Below, in pieces: positions 1 through 6,614 of a DNA stretch of 47,227 nt (its first letter is position 1; the number at the start of each line of letters is the position of its first letter). This DNA is from a virus: positions 1 to 47,227 of the IMG/VR virus record IMGVR_UViG_3300046463_000159; one strand, written 5' to 3'. The notes under the pieces are model-generated. The model was not told the origin of the DNA and made no database searches. It saw only the letters and a program-made list of their open reading frames with translations. A program made the translations under genes and the position numbers.

Positions 1-1900
1 CGGACTCCTCGTTATACCTAGCCTGCTCTACCTTGAGGCCCACGGGCGTACTCCACACGAGCGGGAGGTTAGCCTCCGTAAGCACGTCCGCCACGCCCTG
101 CAAGTACGCCATAGCCGCGAGCATACCAGGCGCAACGTCCCCGAAACACTCATTGATACGGGCGGCCAACCATATACACTCCGCATCACTCGCGCCCGTC
201 TTGGCCTGGACCTGCTCCCCAAACGTGTACGTACCCGCCGAATAAACCTTGGTCATACTCGGGGACTTAAGCAAGTCTCGGTCAATCGCGCGGGAGGACC
301 AAAACGCGAGGTGCGCCATAGTGTCCGCGCTCGCCCCGGCCACGAGGCCGCAAAGACGGCGCGTGAGTGCCTCGGCCATGCGCCCGTAGTAGTCGTCCCC
401 GCGTTCGGTCGGAGTGAGATTAACCATAGCACCCGCCGAGGCGTCCCGAGTCATACCGGAGAGCATTTGCACGCCCGAACAGGACCCGTCCAGCGCACCC
501 GCGAGGCGGCTACGGAACCCCGGACCCTCGGCTTGGTAATCGGCCCACTCGTAGCACGCGGCCAAGAATTGATACGGCTTGTCCGCCTTTTGCCACGCGC
601 GGTTATTCCACGGGTCCGAGGCGATAGCGAGGAGTTCCTCCGAGTGCTCGATAGTCCACGCCGCGCGCTCGTCTGCGGTACGGTTAATTTTCTTGCCGTC
701 TACCTTGAGCTTGTCCGAACCGTGGAGGTTGCAAAGGTGGATAGCCAACCACCGCGCCCCGTCCCGGCCCAACGGCGTACCGTCCGCGAACTCCAGGAGG
801 CCCTTGCACAGGTCCGAACCCTGCGGGCTAATGATCGTAGTAGCGGGGTACATACGGCCTCGCCAATCCAGGTTCCACGGAAAGAAAAATTCGTCTGCGT
901 CCTCCAACTCGCCAAACGCTGCCAGTGTTAGGGCCGAGCGGATAGTCCAACTCCGCTGTCTATTCTCGTCCGTGTCGTGCCGCTCCTCGATGTACCCCCA
1001 CTGTGTAGCAGTCCCGGAGGCGGTCTCGGCATTGGCGGAGAACGCACGGGCCGCAGCGAGCACGCGGGAATTAACGCGCCACGCCGTCCCCTGTAGGGCG
1101 TTTAGGGCGTCTACAACGTCCTGCGACTCAATGCCCTTACGTACGCCCCGGACGGCCTGTACCGCAGCGTGCAGGAATCCGCCGTCTGCCATACCGACGC
1201 GCCACGGCACGGGCGGGACGAGCATAGGTCGGCGTTCCAGGAATTCCGCAAGTGCCGCGCCGTTGAGCGTAGCGTCTAGGAACTTCTGAGTAACGCGGAG
1301 TTTATTGGTCTCCTTACGTACGCTGGCGAATCGCTGCGAACCCGTTTCCTCCACAATCCACCCGGTAGCATGTGCAAAGTAGTCGATAAGGACTAGGGCC
1401 GCCTGCTCGTAGAACAGCGCGGGGGCCTTTGCCCCGCCCCACGACGCCCCGCCGCACATGTCCCGGAGGTGTGCTCCGATGCGTTTCGCCGCGCTCTGTA
1501 CAGGGTATCCCGCCTCGGGATTAATCATCGAACCCCAGGCGGTATCTAGCCCGGACCACGCGGCCTCCACTAGCTGCGGGACCTCCAAGGAATTAACGGG
1601 GTTGCTTCCTTTGCCGTTGAACTTGACTTTAGCGGGGAGTCCCTTAAGGCTGCTAGCCGTTGAGAGAACCCGCCCGAACTTGGAAAGTGCCTCGTCTACC
1701 GCGTCCGCCTGGAGGTCCGCCGCCGTTACCTTGCGCTCGCTCGCGGCCTCTCTAACCAACTGTCTCAGGACAAGCGTTGGTCCGCCGTTGGCTTGGACGC
1801 GCTCTACGTGCGCCCGGGCGTACGGCCTGACTTCCGGGATACTCTGTACCTCTACTGTGTGCGTTGCGGCGCGCTGCGCTTGGTATTCAGAGATTTTCAT
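1..1900 (-). CDS. Single-subunit T7-type DNA-directed RNA polymerase, N-terminal 633 codons (gene continues across the window ends)
   Basis: This is the 5' and central part of a phage RNA polymerase gene that runs off position 1 and resumes at 47227. Visible T7-family blocks are WNLDWRGRMYPA with the following PQGSDL (near residues 320-340), LDGSCSGVQ with the first catalytic Asp (about residue 470), and LLKSPSMTKVY, which carries the Lys and Tyr equivalent to T7 K631 and Y639 (about residue 546). The start is the ATG at 1900, 7-8 bases after an AGGAG site within the recurrent TTAGGAGTAC leader. Joined to its other part, the protein would be 759 residues, shorter than T7 RNAP (883). The shortfall lies in the N-terminal domain and between the Lys and the second catalytic Asp. 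It is the last gene of the minus-strand replication block and presumably transcribes phage genes from promoters I could not identify. Confidence 0.93.
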   Translation of the reverse strand, partial: MKISEYQAQRAATHTVEVQSIPEVRPYARAHVERVQANGGPTLVLRQLVREAASERKVTAADLQADAVDEALSKFGRVLSTASSLKGLPAKVKFNGKGSNPVNSLEVPQLVEAAWSGLDTAWGSMINPEAGYPVQSAAKRIGAHLRDMCGGASWGGAKAPALFYEQAALVLIDYFAHATGWIVEETGSQRFASVRKETNKLRVTQKFLDATLNGAALAEFLERRPMLVPPVPWRVGMADGGFLHAAVQAVRGVRKGIESQDVVDALNALQGTAWRVNSRVLAAARAFSANAETASGTATQWGYIEERHDTDENRQRSWTIRSALTLAAFGELEDADEFFFPWNLDWRGRMYPATTIISPQGSDLCKGLLEFADGTPLGRDGARWLAIHLCNLHGSDKLKVDGKKINRTADERAAWTIEHSEELLAIASDPWNNRAWQKADKPYQFLAACYEWADYQAEGPGFRSRLAGALDGSCSGVQMLSGMTRDASAGAMVNLTPTERGDDYYGRMAEALTRRLCGLVAGASADTMAHLAFWSSRAIDRDLLKSPSMTKVYSAGTYTFGEQVQAKTGASDAECIWLAARINECFGDVAPGMLAAMAYLQGVADVLTEANLPLVWSTPVGLKVEQARYNEES

Positions 1901-1918
1901 GTCCTGAGGTACTCCTAA

Positions 1919-2086
1919 TTAGCTAAATTCGTAGTAGTCGGCTGTAAGTTCCCGCTCTAGTTTCTCGCCCTCTGATTCCCCGAGATACTCATAAGCGGAG
2001 GCCATGCGGTTACCTGCCTCCTCCGTGTTACCTGTTTCGAGCGCTGCGGCTACGGCGTTGTAGAACTTGTCGTAATTGGTTTTCAC
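1919..2086 (-). CDS. Small acidic hypothetical protein (55 aa)
   Basis: A 55-residue frame starts with GTG at 2086, overlapping the stop of the upstream gene in a GTGA arrangement, and ends just before the RNA polymerase leader. The protein begins MKTNYDKFYNAV and is rich in Glu and Ala, with a predicted helical character. Tight coupling on both sides and consistent GC-rich third positions support a real gene. I do not recognise a family. Its place between nucleotide hydrolase genes and the RNA polymerase gives no firm clue to its role. Confidence 0.6.
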   Translation of the reverse strand: MKTNYDKFYNAVAAALETGNTEEAGNRMASAYEYLGESEGEKLERELTADYYEFS

Positions 2087-2544
2087 TTGCTGTCCTTAAT
2101 CGTGTAATGGCGGGGCGACTTGTCTTTGTGCTTTTCCTGTAGGCGTTTAACGTGCGGGGTCATGCGGCTAATAAGCTCGTGGAACCCGCCCGCTACGTTG
2201 CGGTCATCAATCAGTGACCCCGCCTCTTTCGCGTCAATCAGAATTGCGAGACACGCGATTGCGTGCGCAAGGTGCGGGAGGCCCGAGCCAACCTCGTTAC
2301 CGTCCGCGTCTTTCTCCTCGTCCAACTCCTGCCCCTCAAACCACTTACCGAGGTGTCGGCGGGCCGCGTCCACGTAGATAGAGGCGCGCACGGGGGCCGC
2401 TCGGTAGTTGCTGCGCCCGTACTTTGCCGCGCCGTCCAGGAGACCCAACGCGCCGTACACCGTGGCAGTCTCGGGCCAAAGGTGCATCGGGATTTTGGAG
2501 CTACCGATAGAGTCCTTTGGGTTCGGGTCCTTACTTGCGTCCAT
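2083..2544 (-). CDS. dATP/dGTP diphosphohydrolase-like protein (MazZ / DUF5664 type)
   Basis: The 153-residue protein begins MDASKDPNPKDSIGSSK and contains GAAKYGRSNYR, HLGKWFEGQELDEE and GLPHLAHAIACLAIL. These are the hallmarks of the phage dATP/dGTP diphosphohydrolase N-terminal domain family (DUF5664), which shares the all-alpha NTP pyrophosphatase fold with MazG. Such enzymes hydrolyse purine deoxynucleoside triphosphates to monophosphates. The metal-binding acidic residues are probably in the EGQELDEEKDAD and HAIA-D segments. The gene overlaps its upstream MazG-like neighbour by 14 bases and couples to the next small gene through GTGA. With the MazG-like and HD-domain proteins it forms a nucleotide-pool set. 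The family assignment is from motif memory; activity is inferred. Confidence 0.75.
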   Translation of the reverse strand: MDASKDPNPKDSIGSSKIPMHLWPETATVYGALGLLDGAAKYGRSNYRAAPVRASIYVDAARRHLGKWFEGQELDEEKDADGNEVGSGLPHLAHAIACLAILIDAKEAGSLIDDRNVAGGFHELISRMTPHVKRLQEKHKDKSPRHYTIKDSK

Positions 2545-2758
2545 ATTTGCCTCTAAATTTCTTGAGCTTGGAACGGAAGCGCTTTAGGTAGCGCTCCGCG
2601 TCTAGTATTTCGTTCTCCGCCAGTACCGCGAGGAGGGCCGCTACGTCTGCGGCCTCGTCCGTTACGTTCTTTTCGCCCTTATCGCCACGGGCTAATTTCA
2701 GGCAGGCATGAGCAAGCTCTACCGCCTCCTCGGCGGTGTGGTCTAAAAGGGCCTTCAT
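2531..2758 (-). CDS. MazG-like nucleotide pyrophosphohydrolase
   Basis: This is a 75-residue, mostly helical protein. EEAVELAHACLKLARG followed by DEAADVAALL matches the EExxE...ExxD magnesium-binding pattern of single-domain MazG-like enzymes, which remove pyrophosphate from (d)NTPs. The C-terminus is strongly basic (RFRSKLKKFRGKYGRK), which could bind nucleic acid. It starts at ATG 2758, about 9 bases after the AATTAGGACTAC leader, and overlaps the MazZ-like gene downstream. The pairing suggests both act on the deoxynucleotide pool during phage replication. Confidence 0.7.
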   Translation of the reverse strand: MKALLDHTAEEAVELAHACLKLARGDKGEKNVTDEAADVAALLAVLAENEILDAERYLKRFRSKLKKFRGKYGRK

Positions 2759-2776
2759 GTTTAGCTGTAGTCCTAA

Positions 2777-4018
2777 TTAAGAGACAAGGAGATTAGCGCG
2801 GTGCGCCTTGGTGTTGGTCATAAGGCGGCCACGAGACCACGCCCCGCACCCTTGGCAGTGATACCGGGTGTACTGGCCTACTTGTGTATGTCGGAGGCCC
2901 TTACGGATAACGTGCGTGCTCCCGCAGTTGGGGCATTTGTGCGCGCCCTCGGTCTCGTCCGGGGCGTAATTGCCAAGGTTTGGATGGTTTGCGGCCCACG
3001 GTCGGAGCACGGTGTACAACTCCTCCAAGGACAACACATCGGCAATGTTGTACGTGCGGCACTCCTCCCATGCGTCCTCGTCCCCGGTAGCGCAGGCGGC
3101 CCACAGACTGAAGCCCGGAAACTTGGCGTGACTCAGTTTCTTGGTTTGCGTGAGTTTGTCCGTGAGGTACGCGAGCTTGCTGGACGAGTTAGCGAAGTTG
3201 CGGCGGGCGATAAGCAACGTGTCGATAGTCGGGATAGGCGGCAGCGGCGGCAGGCCCGCAAGCAGGAACCGCGCGTTGAGCTTGCGAATATCGAATTTCT
3301 TTCCGTTGTGCGCTACCAGCATGTCCGCCTTTGCGAGCAGCGCATGGATGCGAGGCAGCATAGCGGAGTCGTCGCGTGGGTCCACTGCGTCCCGGTTGTC
3401 CATATAGAACAGTTCCGGCTCGCCATACCACTTGCCGCAGAACGACATAAGGGACCAATCCCGCTCAATCATTTCGATACTCATGTTCTGATTGAACAGG
3501 CCCCACGCGGCTACAGACATTGGAAAAGTCTCAATATCGTAGACAAGGATGCGCGGCCCCTCTTTATGTCGGGTAGTGCCAAACGTGCCGTGGTAAATCT
3601 CGGACGCGGCGGCGTACGCGGCCCCGGCCTCCTCGCGGGTGTCAAAGTATCCGAGAGACTTATTAACGCCGTCTACCCGAATCTGAGCCTTCCAGCGGTT
3701 CTTACGCTTGCAGTACGTAGCGCCCTTAACCCCTGACTTAGAGTGACCCGCCATGTTGTGCGTGTTCTCTTGGCGTGTCGCGTACCGCAGGTTAGCCGCG
3801 CGGTTGTCCAGGCGGTTCCCGTTAATATGGTCTCGTACGTAGCCGTCCTTATGCGGTATGACCAAGTGGTGCATGTATTGCACCTTGCCGTCAACGCGCG
3901 CTACGGCGTACCCCGCACGATTAACGCACCAACTTTTTGCAGCGTATTCGAAACCTTCATCGCAGAGAATCTCCGCGCCGTGGCTCGTGAGTAGTCGAAT
4001 GGTCTTGGGTTCTTTCAC
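2777..4018 (-). CDS. Fusion protein: HNH/AP2-type homing endonuclease joined to an RNase H-fold 3'-5' exonuclease with C-terminal zinc ribbon
   Basis: One uninterrupted frame of 413 codons holds two unrelated proteins. Residues 1 to about 150 are an HNH endonuclease (HHLVIPHKDGYVRDHINGNR, then NLRYATRQEN) followed by an AP2-like DNA-binding module (SGVKGATYCKRKNRWKAQI...GYFDTREEAGAAYAAA). From about residue 157 a DnaQ/YprB-like exonuclease begins (RILVYDIETFPMSVAAWG, then VAHNGKKFDIRKL and YNIADVLSLEEL). The last 60 residues carry CPNCG and CQGCG, a zinc ribbon. Free-standing phage exonucleases of this type start near the RILVYDIETF block, so the HNH part appears to be a fused insertion. The start at 4018 overlaps the endonuclease VII stop by ATGA. 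It lies in the recombination/replication cluster. Confidence 0.85.
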   Translation of the reverse strand: MKEPKTIRLLTSHGAEILCDEGFEYAAKSWCVNRAGYAVARVDGKVQYMHHLVIPHKDGYVRDHINGNRLDNRAANLRYATRQENTHNMAGHSKSGVKGATYCKRKNRWKAQIRVDGVNKSLGYFDTREEAGAAYAAASEIYHGTFGTTRHKEGPRILVYDIETFPMSVAAWGLFNQNMSIEMIERDWSLMSFCGKWYGEPELFYMDNRDAVDPRDDSAMLPRIHALLAKADMLVAHNGKKFDIRKLNARFLLAGLPPLPPIPTIDTLLIARRNFANSSSKLAYLTDKLTQTKKLSHAKFPGFSLWAACATGDEDAWEECRTYNIADVLSLEELYTVLRPWAANHPNLGNYAPDETEGAHKCPNCGSTHVIRKGLRHTQVGQYTRYHCQGCGAWSRGRLMTNTKAHRANLLVS

Positions 4019-4413
4019 TTGGTTTCCTTAAGTGCGGCTCGTTTGGCGCGTGCTGCGGCGTTACGCTTAATGCGCGCGGCCTCTTTCTTTTCCTCGGGGG
4101 ACTTATGCGTGTGGTGCAGTAGGAACGAGGGGTTATTGTTGAAATACTCGATATAAGCGGCGCAGCGGCGGAGGACTTCCGGGATAGGGAGACCCGTACC
4201 CATAGCCTTAGCCGCGTTCTCGATTTTCCCGAGGCGGGAGTTACACCAAGCTCCGAGGATTGCGCGGTGCATTCCCGTAACGTGGCAATGGTCGGCGGCG
4301 GCTTTATCGGGCGGGATAAACCAACCCGTGATAGGGTCCTTGCCGCCCTGCTCGGCTAACTTAGCGGCCCGGTACTCGGGCAACTTACTAGCCGGTAATT
4401 TGCTTAAGCTCAT
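4015..4413 (-). CDS. Recombination endonuclease VII-like Holliday junction nuclease
   Basis: The 132-residue protein contains DHCHVTGMHRAILGAWCNSRLG, the His-Me finger of the phage endonuclease VII family (T4 gp49-like; DHDH-x-TG-x-RG-xL...CN-x-LG). The family resolves branched DNA before packaging. The usual N-terminal zinc Cys pair is not obvious, and the glycine after the arginine is replaced (HRAI). The C-terminus is basic and Lys/Arg/Ala-rich. It overlaps the FEN exonuclease upstream by 26 bases and the exonuclease fusion downstream by 4, so it is translationally coupled. Confidence 0.8.
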   Translation of the reverse strand: MSLSKLPASKLPEYRAAKLAEQGGKDPITGWFIPPDKAAADHCHVTGMHRAILGAWCNSRLGKIENAAKAMGTGLPIPEVLRRCAAYIEYFNNNPSFLLHHTHKSPEEKKEAARIKRNAAARAKRAALKETK

Positions 4414-5323
4414 TTAGCCTCGTGGTTACGCGCTCCTCCAACCGATCAACGGCGGCGGAAATGCGCGAGTCAATAGGGAATGCCTCCTCGATGTTCCGGA
4501 GGCTCGCTTGTGCGTCCGTGCGTAACCACAGGAGGCCTGCTTGCTCAATGAGGGCGTCCGCCCACAGTGCGCCGTAGTGGTCCTCGTACGCGGCCTGTAC
4601 GCGGTCGTACGCGTCCTCAATGCCGGTAGTCCCGGCTAGGTACTTCTCGGCCCGCTTATCCCCGCACGTCTGCCCGAACAATCGCGGGAGGCCCGGTATG
4701 TTGTCCGCCGTATCGCCCTGGAGGAGTTGAAGCCAATACCATTTCGCGCCGTACTGGAGGCCGTCTACGCCGATAACGTCATAAGCCCCGGGCGGGACCT
4801 CGGTTAGGGTGTAGTCCATCCAATTGATATGCAGACCCGGGAGCATTCGCATATCCTTATCCCGAGTTGAAATCACGGCGTTACCTTGGTGCGCGCAGTA
4901 CGCTATACCGTCGTCTGCCTCTCGCGTTACCCATACTTTCGTCTTGAACTTAGGCCCCTCGTAGGTCTCTAGGACCTCGCGGAGATACGCCCAATTCTTA
5001 GGTTTGCGTGAGGCGTTACGTTGGCCTTGGTACGCCTTAACCGTGGCGATAATGAAGCGGTGCGCCTTGGTACACCCCGAGGCGGAAAGGTGCGCTACCA
5101 CTGATTCAGCACCACAGCGGAGGCGGGTTTGCTCAATACGGTCGAATGCGTTTTGGCGGGCGCGGCCCGGTTCACATTCGTCATTACCCGAGGCGTAATA
5201 CGCCAAATAATCGGCGTCTATGTGGAGAACCCGCCCGGGGACCGTCGCAGGAAAAAGAGAGGCCCCGAACTGCGGGGCCTCGTTAGATGCTTGCTGAATT
5301 ACTGCGGCTAGTCTCGCGTCCAT
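4388..5323 (-). CDS. 5'-3' exonuclease of the FEN/PIN family
   Basis: The 311-residue protein has RVLHIDADYLAYYASG near residue 31 (first metal-binding Asp cluster), EADDGIAYCAH and STRDKDMRML (acidic active-site clusters), and LQGDTADNIPGLP at about residue 203, the helix-3-turn-helix segment of flap endonucleases. It resembles T7 gp6/T5 D15-type exonucleases, which remove RNA primers and degrade host DNA. The start at ATG 5323 sits only about 2 bases from a GGAGG. The first 30 residues before the conserved core encode a very strong hairpin plus T-run (see the terminator at 5252-5281), so expression may be attenuated within the gene. Confidence 0.85.
   Translation of the reverse strand: MDARLAAVIQQASNEAPQFGASLFPATVPGRVLHIDADYLAYYASGNDECEPGRARQNAFDRIEQTRLRCGAESVVAHLSASGCTKAHRFIIATVKAYQGQRNASRKPKNWAYLREVLETYEGPKFKTKVWVTREADDGIAYCAHQGNAVISTRDKDMRMLPGLHINWMDYTLTEVPPGAYDVIGVDGLQYGAKWYWLQLLQGDTADNIPGLPRLFGQTCGDKRAEKYLAGTTGIEDAYDRVQAAYEDHYGALWADALIEQAGLLWLRTDAQASLRNIEEAFPIDSRISAAVDRLEERVTTRLNELKQITG
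5252..5281 (-). terminator. Intrinsic-terminator-like hairpin inside the start of the FEN exonuclease gene
   Basis: On the minus strand a perfect 9-bp stem, GAGGCCCCG / CGGGGCCTC with a 5-base loop, is followed immediately by TCTCTTTTT. It lies at codons 15-24 of the exonuclease, where it encodes EAPQFGASLF. The shape is that of a rho-independent terminator or attenuator acting on the leftward transcript. Confidence 0.6.
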
Positions 5324-5760
5324 TGCCTCCCCGCTCTAATGTTGGTTACTTGCCAGCGGCTAATGCCGTACTCGGCGCATAGCTCGCTAACGCGCTTCGT
5401 GCTTACGCGGATTGCGAACGCCTGTAGTTGCGTGAGTTTCTGCTTACCACCTACGTACAGGCGGTCCCGCGTGTCGCGCATGTTGTCGCTATGCGAACCC
5501 CAATACAGGTGCGCAGGGTTACAGCAGGCTTTGTTGTCGCAGGTGTGGCAGGCGTGCTGCCTGTCAGGAGGCGGAGGTCCTTTCTCCGCTATAAGGACGG
5601 CGCGGTGCGTCCTCTGCGGCTTTCCGTCTTGGTTGATTTGCCCGTACCCTGTGGTTGTAAAGGAGGCAGTCCACGGCCAGCACTCGTCCGGCTCGCGTAT
5701 GTCCACCTTCGCCCACAACCTCGTTAGGAACGGGCCGCGCACATATGCGGCCCTAGGCAC
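5308..5760 (-). CDS. HNH homing endonuclease
   Basis: The 150-residue protein has CWPWTASFTTTGYGQI, then HRAVLIAEKG and HACHTCDNKACCNPAHLYWG, a zinc-stabilised HNH_3-type active site seen in free-standing phage homing endonucleases. The C-terminal part, KLTQLQAFAIRVSTKRVSELCAEYGISRWQV, looks like the helix-turn-helix (NUMOD-like) DNA-binding module of these proteins. It sits between the SSB and exonuclease genes and overlaps the latter by 16 bases. It is probably a selfish gene inserted in the replication operon, with no role in phage growth that can be read from the sequence. Confidence 0.85.
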   Translation of the reverse strand: MPRAAYVRGPFLTRLWAKVDIREPDECWPWTASFTTTGYGQINQDGKPQRTHRAVLIAEKGPPPPDRQHACHTCDNKACCNPAHLYWGSHSDNMRDTRDRLYVGGKQKLTQLQAFAIRVSTKRVSELCAEYGISRWQVTNIRAGRQWTRD

Positions 5761-5762
5761 GT

Positions 5763-6599
5763 TTAACCCAATGCCGCGAGCGGGTCCTCTCCTGCCGAGC
5801 CTGCGGGCGGGTCCGAACGTTCCGGGGTCTCTGCGTCCGGGACGCCCAACTCCTCCGCCGTCGCGCCCACACGGTCCGCAATCTCCGCGAAGTTCGCAGC
5901 GGCCTTAATGCGCCCCTGGAGAACGTTCTTGCTCTTTGCCGGGGTCGTTACCTCGCCCTTATCGTTCTTGCGCGCCTCGTACTCGCCCGGGATATAAATA
6001 GAGTCCCACATGGCCTTGTCCGCGAGGTCCCAAATGAACGCCTTAAGCTCCGTGATAGGCGGGTCCACATTAACCGTCTTGGTCTCGCCCGTTTCCTCGT
6101 CCTGGTACGTCACAGGGCGAATAATGTAGCCGTTAGGTCCCTTGAGGTTAGCGAACGTGGTTTTACCGTCCTTACCGCCTTGCTTGTGGAACACCTCGGA
6201 GCGGAACGCCTTGCCGAGCATTTGGACCATATGCGTAGCACCGCCGCCGTGCGCCGCGTTCATAGCCGCAAAGAGCTTATAGAAATTAGCTTTCTCGTTA
6301 AGGCTCTTGGTTTCCTTAACCGTAATGCGGTGCGGAATTTTCGTACCGTCCTCGGTAACTCGCGGCGGGTGGTTCGGGCCGCTCAACTCAAACACGAGGT
6401 CTACCTTATCGCGGAGGACCTCCTTGTTTTGCATGTTGAGCTCTTTGTGCTTGCCGGTCTCGAAATAACCAACGAGGCGCAGACGGGTAACGCCTGCGTT
6501 GGGCGGTGCAAAGTCTCCGCCGCCCTTCGTTTGGGTCATATCCGGGCCGGTCTTAGCTGCTTGTGCGATCAGGTCTGCGAGGTTAAGTGCTTGCGTCAT
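5763..6599 (-). CDS. Phage single-stranded DNA-binding protein
   Basis: The 278-residue protein has a basic/aromatic core (RLRLVGYFETGKHKE..., FYKLFAAMNAAHGGG) and an acidic, Pro/Glu-rich tail ending GEDPLAALG. The layout, position next to DNA polymerase and acidic tail fit the large phage SSB-like proteins found in T7-like and Xp10-like replication clusters. Such proteins coat ssDNA and use the tail to contact replication partners. The start, ATG 6599, follows the AATTAGGACTAC leader. The end of the tail is nearly shared with the protein at 14556-14972. Confidence 0.7.
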   Translation of the reverse strand: MTQALNLADLIAQAAKTGPDMTQTKGGGDFAPPNAGVTRLRLVGYFETGKHKELNMQNKEVLRDKVDLVFELSGPNHPPRVTEDGTKIPHRITVKETKSLNEKANFYKLFAAMNAAHGGGATHMVQMLGKAFRSEVFHKQGGKDGKTTFANLKGPNGYIIRPVTYQDEETGETKTVNVDPPITELKAFIWDLADKAMWDSIYIPGEYEARKNDKGEVTTPAKSKNVLQGRIKAAANFAEIADRVGATAEELGVPDAETPERSDPPAGSAGEDPLAALG

Positions 6600-6614
6600 G
6601 TGCTGTAGTCCTAA

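Noticed and set aside
2801-3736. Long plus-strand frame opposite the HNH-exonuclease fusion
   Set aside because: It is a shadow in high-GC sequence; the minus strand encodes two clear protein domains over the same bases.
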